This document shows positions 54,263 through 63,465 of a DNA stretch of 64,000 nucleotides, piece by piece. Made by a program: the position numbers and the translations under genes. Numbering within the stretch: the stretch's first letter is position 1; each line of letters opens with the position of its first letter. The notes beneath the pieces were generated by a model, which did not search any database, was not told the DNA's origin, and worked only from the letters and a program-made list of their open reading frames with translations. This DNA comes from Sphingobacterium thalpophilum (GTDB lineage: Bacteria > Bacteroidota > Bacteroidia > Sphingobacteriales > Sphingobacteriaceae). The stretch covers positions 4,340,001-4,404,000 of the forward strand of contig NZ_CP151087.1 in assembly GCF_038396785.1 (NCBI RefSeq), read 5' to 3'.

Positions 54263-54613
54263 AGTTTTCTGCGTGGAAGCAGCGGGTTAGGGTAAAAACT
54301 TGTTTTTATTATTATCGAATAAAGTGGTAGACTTAATTACCAAAATTTCAATTCGCTCTCCAAAGATAACTTATTAATTAGCAAAAATGAAAATTAATAC
54401 AGGATTCCTTCTACAGAAACGAATTCTTTTTTGTATCTTGGAAAAGCTAACAGGTGGAGTTCAGTCCTTCATGCCATGAATGCATAAGTGACGATTGTTA
54501 TTGGCTGTTGAAAAGATACGTTTAATTAAAAAGAGTCAGAAGTCAAACATACCGTCCGATTTACTGTTAAACAGATAAAAGAGGCGGTTGTTGTCCTATT
54601 TTTATAAGAACAA
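54263..54613. other. 351-base divergent intergenic region
   Basis: It lies between tatD (minus) and the TolC operon (plus). It contains the tatD -7 element at 54361-54368. No clear plus-strand promoter was found; TATTTTTA shortly before the TolC gene is one base off the consensus. No gene is supported. Confidence 0.5.
54361..54368 (-). promoter_or_regulatory. candidate -7 element of the tatD-ansA operon
   Basis: TATCTTTG on the minus strand matches TAnnTTTG, giving a leader of about 90 bases. No good -33 element was seen. Confidence 0.4.
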
Positions 54614-56017
54614 ATGAATCATATGATGAATAAGAGGTTATGCCTGGGTTTCTTGACTTTGGCGTCGGTTATGTTTTTAAACAAACTACATGCGCAATCA
54701 TTGATTGACCCTTCGGTAAAAGATATTATTCAAAAAGCCTTTCAGACAAATAAAGAATTGAAATTGAAGGCTTACGAAGTCGATAAAGCACGTCTGGAAG
54801 CCGACGGGGTAAAAGCAAACCGGCTACCACATGTCTCCGCACTCGGATTATACGGTTATGTACATAGCAATGGGAGTATTGATATTCCTACGGTTAATAT
54901 CCCTTTATTGAACCTCGGCTTGTTTGAAGGCGCAACAGGATTTAGTATGCATGGTCAAGCGGCCTATGCGGGTGTGTCTGTAAAGCAGATTATTTTCTCG
55001 GGATTACAGATTCCGAATGGAATAAAAGCATTGCAGGAGAAAGCTGCGGCTCAACAATATTTAGAATCGGCCGGTCGAGAAACACTTTCAAAGGATATTA
55101 TTGCTTCTTTTGATCAGCTGATGTTGTTGGATGAGGTGGATAAATTGATTGTCGATTCTGAGAAGCGATTAAAGAAAGAACAGGAAAAGGTCAACAAAGC
55201 GATTCAAAACGGCCTAGCAATACCGTATGATAGAGATAAATTGAAATTGGCCTTGCTGGAGCTGGAAGAGAAAAAGGTAGAGGTTTCTGGCAATCGGAAT
55301 TTGTTGTGTCAAAAGATCGAACAAGAAACAGGGGTATCTTTTCAGGAGGTTGGCGGAATTCATTATGGACTTAAACCTATATTTTTGTCGGATCTTCCAC
55401 GTGATGTTGAACAAAGATCCGAATTGAAAGCACTGGATGCTTCCTCAAAAGCGTATGAGTACCTGTATAAAAAAGAAAAGGGGGGAGCTCTTCCTGCTGT
55501 CTTTGCCTTTGGATCCGCAAACTATCTAAATGTATTCAACTCCAAACTCACGGTGAAAGATCAACCGCTATTTGGGACAGTCAACTTACCGCTTAATTCC
55601 ATCAAGGGGAGCCCCAATTTAATGGTCGGCGTAGGGGTTAAATGGGATCTCTATACGGGCGGAGAACATCATAATAAGATAAAGCAAGTTAAACTCGATC
55701 AGCATATCAATACGACCAAGCGAGAAGATGCGCAAGAAAAATTAAATTTATTACTCAGCAAAAATACCGTTACCTATACGACAGGCAATCAAAAGTTGAA
55801 AGTGGGGGAACAGCAATTGAAAGTTGCCGAAAATAACCTTTCCATGGCTGTTAAACAGTACCAAGCGGGCTTAATAGATGTTACTGAGTTATTGGCTGCT
55901 GAAAACGATTGGTACAAAGTTAATTTGGGTTATTTTAACAATGTTCTGCAGCAACGTACCGCTGCGGTTGAATTACTACATACATCAGGAAAATTATTAC
56001 AAACTATACATGAGTAA
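54614..56017 (+). CDS. TolC-family outer-membrane efflux protein
   Basis: The 467-residue protein has a signal peptide (residues 1 to about 27, ending LHA) followed by two similar long-helix halves with short barrel strands. IIQKAFQTNKELKLKAYEVD and VAENNLSMAVKQYQAGLIDV are typical outer-membrane-efflux segments. It should form a trimeric channel through the outer membrane. The stop codon overlaps or abuts the start of the lipoprotein adaptor gene, so translation is coupled. Confidence 0.9.
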   Translation: MNHMMNKRLCLGFLTLASVMFLNKLHAQSLIDPSVKDIIQKAFQTNKELKLKAYEVDKARLEADGVKANRLPHVSALGLYGYVHSNGSIDIPTVNIPLLNLGLFEGATGFSMHGQAAYAGVSVKQIIFSGLQIPNGIKALQEKAAAQQYLESAGRETLSKDIIASFDQLMLLDEVDKLIVDSEKRLKKEQEKVNKAIQNGLAIPYDRDKLKLALLELEEKKVEVSGNRNLLCQKIEQETGVSFQEVGGIHYGLKPIFLSDLPRDVEQRSELKALDASSKAYEYLYKKEKGGALPAVFAFGSANYLNVFNSKLTVKDQPLFGTVNLPLNSIKGSPNLMVGVGVKWDLYTGGEHHNKIKQVKLDQHINTTKREDAQEKLNLLLSKNTVTYTTGNQKLKVGEQQLKVAENNLSMAVKQYQAGLIDVTELLAAENDWYKVNLGYFNNVLQQRTAAVELLHTSGKLLQTIHE

Positions 56018-56018
56018 C

Positions 56019-56975
56019 ATGAAGAATTTATATGGGATATTATCTCTGTCTATTTTTGTTTCTTGTACAAATCAAGTGAAAGAGAAGCCTATTGAAGGCA
56101 AGGTGGAGCGAGAGCAAGTGACGGTTGTGACAAAGGTTCCGGGGAAAATTGCGAAGCTTCTGGTTGAAGAGGGTGACTTTGTGCATTCGGGTGATACCTT
56201 GGCTATTTTGAGTATTCCCGAGGTAGATGCGAAAGAAGAGCAGGCAAAGGGAGCGCTGCAGTCTGCTGACGCTCAATATAATATGGCAGTCAAAGGTGCT
56301 ACGAAAGGGCAATTGGTACAATTGCAAGCAAAGGTAGATGGACTTAAGGAACAATATGAATTTGCGAAAAAATCAATAGGTAGGCTGGATGCCCTTTTGC
56401 AGGACAGCCTGATTCCGCAGCAAAAGTACGACGAGACCTACGCTAAATTTCAGGGGGCTAAAAATCAATATCTTGCAGCACAGGCTGAACTAGCTGAAGC
56501 AAAAGGAGGGGCTAGACAAGAACAGCAGATTATGGCCTTGGGGCAAAAAGAACGTGCGCTGGGAGCGGTATCTGAAGTCAATGTTGCTGCCCAGGAGAAA
56601 TATGTCATTGCTCCACAGGACATGAGTGTGGAAACGATTAATCTGAAAGTCGGTGAATTGGCGATGGCAGGCTATCCGATTATCAATGGTTTCCTCGATC
56701 GATCGACCTATTTTAGATTCACATTGCCCGAAAATAAAATGGGAAAATTTCAAAAAGGAGAGGCTGTGGAGGTAGAAATTCCTTATTTGAATCACAAAAA
56801 GGTTAAAGCAAAGGTGATCAGTATCAAAGCCTTAAATTCGTACGCAAGCATTGCCTCAGCTTATCCTGATTTCGATCCGCAACAGGCTGTGTTTGAATTG
56901 AAAATTGTTCCTGAAGATGTTGCCGGTAGCAAAGATTTGTTAACAAAAACGCTTGTGGTTCTCCATGCGAATTAA
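56019..56975 (+). CDS. HlyD-family periplasmic adaptor lipoprotein
   Basis: Starting at ATG 56019, the product has 318 residues and a lipoprotein signal (MKNLYGILSLSIFVSC, Cys16). An in-frame ATG at 56010 would overlap the TolC gene by 8 bases and is an alternative; frames further upstream lie inside the TolC gene. The lipoyl-like half-motifs are TKVPGKIAKLLVEEGDFVHS and VGELAMAGYPI, separated by a coiled-coil hairpin (about 75-175). It should bridge the ABC-2 permease to the TolC channel. The permease gene follows within about 10 bases. Confidence 0.88.
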   Translation: MKNLYGILSLSIFVSCTNQVKEKPIEGKVEREQVTVVTKVPGKIAKLLVEEGDFVHSGDTLAILSIPEVDAKEEQAKGALQSADAQYNMAVKGATKGQLVQLQAKVDGLKEQYEFAKKSIGRLDALLQDSLIPQQKYDETYAKFQGAKNQYLAAQAELAEAKGGARQEQQIMALGQKERALGAVSEVNVAAQEKYVIAPQDMSVETINLKVGELAMAGYPIINGFLDRSTYFRFTLPENKMGKFQKGEAVEVEIPYLNHKKVKAKVISIKALNSYASIASAYPDFDPQQAVFELKIVPEDVAGSKDLLTKTLVVLHAN

Positions 56976-56986
56976 AGAGCTTGACT

Positions 56987-58159
56987 GTGAAAAAATTTTT
57001 AGAATTGATCCAACGGGAGTTTAAGCTCTTCTTCAATAATAAAGTGCTATTGATGCTTTTTCTAGGTGCACCTGTATTGTATGGTGTCTTGGTGGGGCAT
57101 GTTTATAAACAAGGTAAGGTAACTCAGATGCCGGTCATTGTGGTTGATGAGGATAATAGCCCCTTAAGCAGTTCATTTATTGATATGCTTTCAGATAATG
57201 AGAGTATTGAAGTTGCCCGTGTATTACCGTCCTTATTTGATTCAAAAGATATTGCTATGCAATATGAGGCAACTACGATTGTACATATTCCCAAGGGTTT
57301 TGCATCCGGAGTACAACAGGGGCGTTTGCCCGAAATGACTGTTTTTGTAGACGGTGCCAATACATTGACCTCCAATACCGCCATGATGGCTGTCAATGTG
57401 TGTGCCTCGACGTTGAAAGCGGGCATACAGATTCAGGCGCAAATGAAACGTGGTGTTCCGGCAAAGATCGCTGCACAGCAGTACGAACCCTTTAAGACAA
57501 CTTTTGTTAAGCAGAATATTCGAAGTGGAAATTACCTGTATTTTATGCTACCGGGAGTGCTAATTACTGTGCTGCAGCAGGTATTGCTCTTAGGCTTGGC
57601 TTTATCTTTTTCCTCAGAATTTGAAGGCAATACATTTCCGGAGCTGGTACGTAAAATCGGTAATCCCATCGGACTTATTCTTGTTAAGATATTACCTTAT
57701 GTTTTGATGTCTGTCGGTATTCTGGTTTTATATTGGGGTTTTGGCCAATATTACCGTATGCCTTTACAAGCCGAATTTGGTCGCTTTGTACTCTGTACTT
57801 TCGTCTTTTTGCTTGCCGTGTGTTTTATAGGTGTACTCGTCAGTATTCTACTGCCTTCGCAGTTGAAATCGACGGAAGTCCTAATGGTAATTGCGACGCC
57901 AGCATTTATCTTGAGTGGCTTTACCTGGCCTTCTAGTCTAATGCCAGGCTGGGTGCAAGCAATTGCAAATGTAATCCCATCGACCCATTATCTACGAATT
58001 TTTAGGCTAATGTTTATTCAGCATGCTGAAAATTACCATACCGATAAGGCGTTGATCGCATTGACCATCATTATGATCATCAGTTTTATATTGGCGGTAA
58101 TAATACTATGGCTGAAAATACGTAAGATCAAAAAAGAAGATAAGAAGATGAGCATATAG
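56987..58159 (+). CDS. ABC-2-type transporter permease (YhhJ-like)
   Basis: The product has about 390 residues. The first helix (about 22-40, VLLMLFLGAPVLYGVLVGHV) is followed by a large periplasmic domain, then five C-terminal helices with LSGFTWPSSLMPGWVQAIAN, a hallmark of the ABC2_membrane_3 branch. GTG at 56987 gives the usual start KKFLELIQREFKLFF; TTG at 56981 is possible. With TolC and HlyD it forms an export system, but no ABC ATPase gene lies in the operon, so the ATPase must be supplied from elsewhere. The basic tail is cytoplasmic. Confidence 0.87.
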   Translation: MKKFLELIQREFKLFFNNKVLLMLFLGAPVLYGVLVGHVYKQGKVTQMPVIVVDEDNSPLSSSFIDMLSDNESIEVARVLPSLFDSKDIAMQYEATTIVHIPKGFASGVQQGRLPEMTVFVDGANTLTSNTAMMAVNVCASTLKAGIQIQAQMKRGVPAKIAAQQYEPFKTTFVKQNIRSGNYLYFMLPGVLITVLQQVLLLGLALSFSSEFEGNTFPELVRKIGNPIGLILVKILPYVLMSVGILVLYWGFGQYYRMPLQAEFGRFVLCTFVFLLAVCFIGVLVSILLPSQLKSTEVLMVIATPAFILSGFTWPSSLMPGWVQAIANVIPSTHYLRIFRLMFIQHAENYHTDKALIALTIIMIISFILAVIILWLKIRKIKKEDKKMSI

Positions 58160-58176
58160 TGAATAAAAAAACGAAC

Positions 58177-58218
58177 AACAAAAAAGCGGTTTCATCTCGA
58201 TGAAACCGCTTTTTTGTT
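58177..58218. terminator. bidirectional terminator after the ABC-2 permease and FKBP genes
   Basis: A perfect 19-bp stem (58177-58195 with 58200-58218) with loop CTCG has A6 and T6 tracts in its arms, serving both the plus-strand export operon and the minus-strand FKBP gene. Confidence 0.9.
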
Positions 58219-58238
58219 AACTGAAATTTACAGTCGAA

Positions 58239-59261
58239 TTATTTTTTTGCTGCAGGAGCTTTTGTTGCAGGAGCGGTTGCCGCTGGAGCTGTAGTTCCAG
58301 TAGGCGCTACCATGCCTGGAGTTGTTGCTGTAGGAGCAGGAACTTTTCCAGGTTTGATATCCAATACTTCTACTTCAAATACTAAAGGAGCATATGGAGG
58401 GATAACACCTGAAGGGCGATCGCCATAAGCCAAAGATGAAGGAATGACTAAAGTTGCTTTTGTACCTTTGTTAAACAATTGGAATGCTTCAGTCCATCCA
58501 GGGATCACACCATCAACACCTAATTGGAATTTTAATGCTTCATAAGGACGTTGAGGGTTGAAAATTTTCTCTTTTTTAGCTACATCTGGAAGGTTTGTGT
58601 CAAATACTTTTCCTGTAGTTAATGATCCTACATAGTTCACGTGAATGGAATCACCTACTTTCGCATTTGTACCTGTTCCAGGTTTAGTAATTACATATTG
58701 AAGACCTGAAGCTGTTTTCGTTGTTTTCAAGCTTTTATCCTTGATGTATTTTTCAAGTTTAGCTGGTTCAGCTGCCTTGTGTTTGTTCAATTCTTCTTCA
58801 AAATATTTCTGAACTTGTTCACCCAATTGTTGGTCTGTTAACTTTCCTTTTTTGAAGTGTTTTTTGACTTTGATCGAATAAACAATGAATTTATCTGCAA
58901 ACTCTGGTTTTGGTTGATGTGTTTTAGCAGCCATAGAATCCAAATTGATTTTGAATACCAAGCTATCGCCTTCACCTACGTATTTGAATAAACCTGTAGG
59001 GTCACCTGGATTTTTTGCGATGATACTATCTGGATATAATTGAACGATTTGAGGGACTCCCATGTCATACGTACTTTGCATTGTAGAATCTCTGTCCGTT
59101 TTCACAACCATGTCAAGTGCTAATAAATCGCCTGATACTGCTTTTTCTTTTGCATTATCATCCACGATTTTATACTCAAGACCACCTTCAGCCTTTTTGA
59201 ATTTTTGGCATGACGTCATCAAAAGACCGGCAGCCGCGAAAAATAGAATTGCTTTCTTCAT
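58239..59261 (-). CDS. FKBP-type peptidyl-prolyl isomerase lipoprotein
   Basis: The 340-residue protein has a lipoprotein signal (lipobox LMTSC, Cys18). A first FKBP-like domain (about 25-140) lacks most active-site aromatic residues and is probably structural. The second (about 175-303) is complete: ASGLQYVITKPGTGTNAKVG, VNYVGSLTTGKVFDTNL, GVIPGWTEAFQLF, and SSLAYGDRPSGVIPPYAPLV. The last 35 residues are Ala/Pro/Thr-rich. It should fold or escort proteins in the periplasm. It follows the DHH phosphoesterase gene by 23 bases. Confidence 0.9.
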   Translation of the reverse strand: MKKAILFFAAAGLLMTSCQKFKKAEGGLEYKIVDDNAKEKAVSGDLLALDMVVKTDRDSTMQSTYDMGVPQIVQLYPDSIIAKNPGDPTGLFKYVGEGDSLVFKINLDSMAAKTHQPKPEFADKFIVYSIKVKKHFKKGKLTDQQLGEQVQKYFEEELNKHKAAEPAKLEKYIKDKSLKTTKTASGLQYVITKPGTGTNAKVGDSIHVNYVGSLTTGKVFDTNLPDVAKKEKIFNPQRPYEALKFQLGVDGVIPGWTEAFQLFNKGTKATLVIPSSLAYGDRPSGVIPPYAPLVFEVEVLDIKPGKVPAPTATTPGMVAPTGTTAPAATAPATKAPAAKK

Positions 59262-59284
59262 TTTCTAATGTATGTTACGATATC

Positions 59285-60301
59285 TTATTTTGTTAATATT
59301 TCTTTATAATTTGGTAAAACCGATTTGAATTTTGCAATCACTGCTTCAAGGCTTTCTTTCGAATTACCTCCTGAAGCGTTAAGATGCCCACCTCCATTGA
59401 AATACAATTTACAGATCTCATTGCAAGGAACTTCTCCAATCGAACGCAAAGATAGTTTAATTTGTTCATTTCTGTCAATAATTAAAGCAGCCAATCGAAT
59501 TCCTTTGATAGAAAGGGCATAATTGACTAATCCTTCGGTATCACCGGTGATCACTTCAAACTGCGTGAGATCCGCTTTGGTTACATGGATAATGGCGGTG
59601 TTATATTCATGGATAACCTCTAGACGATTCAATAGACAGAACCCTAAGAATTTCAGGCGGCTTTCTGACGAGCTATTGTAAATCTCTTCGTGAATAGCCC
59701 AGTTTTGTGCACCGCAATCAATGAGTGATGCAATGATGCGATGAATTTCAGCAGTGGTAGAACGGAAGCGGAAAGAGCCCGTATCGGTCATAATACCGGT
59801 ATATAGGCATGTCGCCATGTCAGCACTGATATGGTCTGGATCTTGCATCTCATGGACTAAGAAGCGATAGATCAATTGTGCCGTCGCTGCAGCAGATGGA
59901 TCCCAAAATGCGTAGTCTTCAAATCCTTCCGGATCTAAATGGTGATCAATCATGCATTTGATTCCTTTCGCTTGACGAATAGGTTCACCCATTTCGTGAA
60001 TCCGGGCAAGGCCATTAAAATCTAAGCAGAAAATGAATTCAGCTGCGTCAATCTGTTGATTGTGCAGGTCAATATCCTGCGTATAAATTTGTACATTTTC
60101 TAAGCCAGGCAACCAATCCAAAAAGGCTGGAAAGTCTGACGGTACAATGAGATTTACGTGGTGTCCTTTCGCGGTCAACCAAAAATATAATCCTAAAGAT
60201 GAACCCAATGCGTCCCCATCTGGTTTGTAGTGCGTTGTAATTACAATACGTTTTGGTTCAGCTAATAATTCTTTTAATTCTTCCGATTTCAGCATAGTCA
60301 T
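59285..60301 (-). CDS. DHH/DHHA1 phosphoesterase, NrnA-like
   Basis: The 338-residue protein has the DHH-domain metal motif THYKPDGDALGSSLG (residues about 23-37), the DHH triad in MIDHHLDPEGFED, a D-rich MTDTGSFRFRSTT, and the DHHA1 substrate motif GGGHLNASGG near residue 303. Such enzymes (NrnA, RecJ-like) degrade nanoRNAs or pAp. No signal peptide is present. It is the first gene of a two-gene operon with the FKBP lipoprotein and has a strong promoter almost touching the start codon. Confidence 0.92.
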   Translation of the reverse strand: MTMLKSEELKELLAEPKRIVITTHYKPDGDALGSSLGLYFWLTAKGHHVNLIVPSDFPAFLDWLPGLENVQIYTQDIDLHNQQIDAAEFIFCLDFNGLARIHEMGEPIRQAKGIKCMIDHHLDPEGFEDYAFWDPSAAATAQLIYRFLVHEMQDPDHISADMATCLYTGIMTDTGSFRFRSTTAEIHRIIASLIDCGAQNWAIHEEIYNSSSESRLKFLGFCLLNRLEVIHEYNTAIIHVTKADLTQFEVITGDTEGLVNYALSIKGIRLAALIIDRNEQIKLSLRSIGEVPCNEICKLYFNGGGHLNASGGNSKESLEAVIAKFKSVLPNYKEILTK

Positions 60302-60310
60302 ATTAAGTCT

Positions 60311-60344
60311 GCAAACCTACTATAAAAAAATTAGATTAGACAAA
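60311..60344 (-). promoter_or_regulatory. promoter of the DHH-FKBP operon, near-leaderless
   Basis: TTTG (60344-60341), 21 bases, TAGGTTTGC (60319-60311) on the minus strand. The element ends 9 bases before the ATG at 60301, so the leader is at most a few bases. Confidence 0.65.
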
Positions 60345-60413
60345 TTTTTTATAAAGATCTTTTAGCATCTTATAGCGTTTGGTGTTGATTTTAAAAAATT
60401 GATTTTCAGGTTT

Positions 60414-63053
60414 TTAAAACTTATAAACATAGATCTTGAAATCCCGCTTCATGCAGATTAAATAATTGGCATTGTCGCCAAAGTTAATCGGTCCATAATA
60501 GAACTTTGAAAAACCTTCTACAGGGAATCCCTCCTGGACCAAGCCATCGGATCCGAAAACATAAATCATGCGGTTGTCAGTTCCAACACCTATGATATCA
60601 GATTTACCTATTCGTTTAAAAAACAGCGGTCTGTTACTGGCCTCTTCGATGAATTTATATTCAAAGTAGGAAGACGAGTCTCTTGAACTGTAGGCATTCA
60701 GTTTGTTGTTGGCTAGAATAACAAAATCTCTGTCAGCACCACCGCTAATATCTTCAAAATTAAAGAACGCATCTTTACCCCAATCACCTAGTTTTATTTT
60801 TTTGGTTTCGCCTTCGAAAGGAATTTTGAATACGCTGCCTTTATTGTTTGCCAAGTAAATGAAGGAGTTTTTTTCATCCGACGCCGCAACTAAACCAATT
60901 GGATTTTTAACACTTTCCCCATCGGTATCCATTGTTTTTTTACGGATGATCTTACCATTTTGATCGAAGAAATACACGGAAGCAGTGCTTGTACCGGCAA
61001 TAATATAATTTGTCTGTCCCAGGCTGGTTGTTTTTAGATCGAATAAAATTCGGCCATCCACGCTATTATTTTCAAAGCCCTCCACTTTTTTGCCATCCAG
61101 GGTATACGCAAGAATGCGGTCTGTTGCCGGAATGTAAATACGTTGTTCTTTATTGAAGGTGGCGATTGTAGCTCCGTAAGTTGCCGAGTATGGAAGTTCA
61201 ACGGAGAAGCCAGTTCTGTTTTTACCATCGGGCATAAAGCGATACAAGCGGTTTTTTGTAACGGCGACAATACTGAGATCCTGTAACTGAATTGGCTCGC
61301 CCAAAATTTCACCTTGGAAGAGGTTTTGCCAGAGTTCTTTTCCATCTGGCGAAAATGCATGTACCGTATGATCTTGTTCTTGAATCAGGATAAACTTGTT
61401 CTTCCCATCTTGATCGAAAATCCAAGGTTTATTGATCATTCGGTTCTCCAGCTGGACTGTCCATTCTGGTTTGCCGCCTAATCTCGTATCACTCTTAAAG
61501 AGGGCATATAAACTAGACGAAAATGTGCCCTGATTGCCACTCAACTGGTAAGACCAGGAGTAGAAATTTTGAAAGCCATATGCATCCTCATCTTTAAAGT
61601 TCTTTGCAAAGTCAGCTTTTAAGTTATCTAGAATATTGCTTTTACCAGCTTTAGGTTCTAAATAGAAAGTCACGTTGCTGCGGCTATTCTGCAATGCTGC
61701 ATGATTTTTGAAAATAGCCGTTCCGGAAAGAAATTGCTTTTCCCGGAAAGATTCCCGATAATCTCTCAAGATGCCCGTCCGTGTAGCTACCACCATAATG
61801 TTATCTACAATGGTAAAATAGGGTCGGGTAAAGCTTTTGAAAGGTTCACCAAATAGCGCATGTAAGAGATTCGAATATTTAAATTGATAGATTGAATCAC
61901 CTACAGATGAGCTGAATTTCTTGAGATTATCAGCAAACTGCGTTGAATCCGAAATGCTGATCAAACCTATTGCATCCTGATTATCCAATTCCGCGAGCGC
62001 AAATTCATCGTTGAAAATTGGCGCGATGATACTGTCAAATGATACTTTGCTGTCTTCTTCAAAGTTCTTTATACTTTTAGCCAATCGGCCGTCTTCTTTT
62101 TGCTGTACCAACAAGGCTTTCAGTCCGCTTCGAAAACTATGGGGATCTGAAATACTAAAGTCTATATAAGATGCAGCATTTTTAGGCAGATAATTCCCCA
62201 GAGCTTGCACTTGAGCCGTCTGCGTTGCAAATAACTGTAGGTAGCTATTTTTGCTCGCCGTGAGATCTGTTTCACCCTTAAAAATAAAAGCATCCTTTTT
62301 GAAATTCATGTTCCAGGACGTTTGGCCCTTCAGCGAATCGATTAAGTTGAGATAAGTGCCAAATTTGGATTTCATCAATATTCGAGCAATTTGCGCCAAT
62401 TGTTCATTGAAAAAATAGAGACTAAGTGGCGTGTTTTTATTGTTATGGTTTACGAAGAACTCGATTTGTTTGGTACTTATTTTCTTAACCTGTTTATCAA
62501 AGATCTGGGAAAGTACCTGTTTGGAGTAGCTGGCGAAAATGATTTCGTGGGAATAAGCGCAATAAAGTGTACTATCCTTGCTGCCTTGATTAAGCCCATA
62601 AAATCGTTGCCCTAAGGTGTCAAAAGGTTGTATTTTGTAGTTTTTACCGACGTTTCCAAGTAATGTTGCCAGCGAGTTATTATCAATGCTTTGACCAACC
62701 TGAACGCTATATAATGGGGTAATCTGGTCTTTTTCCTGGTGAAAGGAGAGTAATATTTGCTGCCCCGCTACAAGAGGTGCTAACTGTTCACTACGTAATA
62801 ATTCGTCTTTAAGACGCTCCAGGTTGCCAAAATTGCGTTGACCTATAATGGCTTTAAAGAGCTCATAGTCATTGAAGATCGTATCTACAGTCTGATCATT
62901 GGCAAAGGAGGCAATTGCTAATGTACTTTCAGGAAGATATTGTAAAGCTTTAGAATCTTGTTTATTGTTTTTATTGAAGTCTCCAAAAAGATAGATCGTG
63001 GCCGCGATGACCGCGATGAATAATATAACAGTGATGATGATTGTTTTTTTCAT
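60414..63053 (-). CDS. large membrane-anchored protein with C-terminal propeller-like region
   Basis: With ATG at 63053 the product has 879 residues: a short cytoplasmic start, one transmembrane helix (about 4-23), and a long extracytoplasmic part. About residues 30-500 resemble the DUF3352-type layout (SKALQYLPESTLAIASFAND). The C-terminal third has repeated blades such as GKELWQNLFQGEILGEPIQL, TDRILAYTLDGKKVEGFENN, and ASVYFFDQNGKIIRKKTMD, suggesting a PQQ/WD-like propeller. An ATG at 63107 would add an unlikely Ser/Lys-rich extension. No enzymatic residues were identified; a scaffold or envelope-quality role is possible. Confidence 0.72.
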   Translation of the reverse strand: MKKTIIITVILFIAVIAATIYLFGDFNKNNKQDSKALQYLPESTLAIASFANDQTVDTIFNDYELFKAIIGQRNFGNLERLKDELLRSEQLAPLVAGQQILLSFHQEKDQITPLYSVQVGQSIDNNSLATLLGNVGKNYKIQPFDTLGQRFYGLNQGSKDSTLYCAYSHEIIFASYSKQVLSQIFDKQVKKISTKQIEFFVNHNNKNTPLSLYFFNEQLAQIARILMKSKFGTYLNLIDSLKGQTSWNMNFKKDAFIFKGETDLTASKNSYLQLFATQTAQVQALGNYLPKNAASYIDFSISDPHSFRSGLKALLVQQKEDGRLAKSIKNFEEDSKVSFDSIIAPIFNDEFALAELDNQDAIGLISISDSTQFADNLKKFSSSVGDSIYQFKYSNLLHALFGEPFKSFTRPYFTIVDNIMVVATRTGILRDYRESFREKQFLSGTAIFKNHAALQNSRSNVTFYLEPKAGKSNILDNLKADFAKNFKDEDAYGFQNFYSWSYQLSGNQGTFSSSLYALFKSDTRLGGKPEWTVQLENRMINKPWIFDQDGKNKFILIQEQDHTVHAFSPDGKELWQNLFQGEILGEPIQLQDLSIVAVTKNRLYRFMPDGKNRTGFSVELPYSATYGATIATFNKEQRIYIPATDRILAYTLDGKKVEGFENNSVDGRILFDLKTTSLGQTNYIIAGTSTASVYFFDQNGKIIRKKTMDTDGESVKNPIGLVAASDEKNSFIYLANNKGSVFKIPFEGETKKIKLGDWGKDAFFNFEDISGGADRDFVILANNKLNAYSSRDSSSYFEYKFIEEASNRPLFFKRIGKSDIIGVGTDNRMIYVFGSDGLVQEGFPVEGFSKFYYGPINFGDNANYLICMKRDFKIYVYKF

Positions 63054-63465
63054 CCTTTTTATTTTTTTCAATGTCTGATAGGAACTCGAATAAATCGCCA
63101 CTACCACGCTGGTCGATGCGATTAAAAATCCAGTTTGATCAGAACAACTATTTATGAGGTACTCATTTTCTTGTCAGCAGAATAAGTACACTAAATTTGT
63201 TTTTTTTATGGTGATGAAGCCATCATGCGGCAGATGTTTATCAAGAATATACAAATCTTGCACCTCGTTCAAGATTTCGGTGAGCTGCACGATGCTCATG
63301 ATGATTCATACGTAAAACAAACCTAATAAAAATATATGGGAAGAGATAGAAAATCGTTCCTATAATGCGCCTTTGTAATATAAATTTAACAAAAAATTCC
63401 TTATTTTGCTCTGTTTTTAATACATTTATCGCTAGAAACTCATTTTCAGCATTCACTTTAACATA
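63054..63465. other. 412-base intergenic region
   Basis: It contains a plus-strand promoter candidate (63171-63199) and an 8-bp hairpin (63253-63277). A 71-codon minus-strand frame at 63241-63456 is not supported as a gene. Confidence 0.5.
63171..63199 (+). promoter_or_regulatory. promoter candidate of unknown target (DUF423 gene or small RNA)
   Basis: TTG near 63171, 18 bases, TAAATTTG at 63192-63199. It lies about 265 bases before the DUF423 gene, so either the leader is long or it drives a short RNA. Confidence 0.4.

Noticed and set aside
55878-56018. N-terminal extension of the HlyD-family frame
   Set aside because: The open frame runs into the TolC gene, but the lipoprotein signal peptide starts at 56019, so the upstream part is not translated as this protein.
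63241-63456. 71-codon minus-strand frame in the last intergenic region
   Set aside because: No recognisable domain or promoter, and it faces the DUF423 gene; composition does not look like a real protein.
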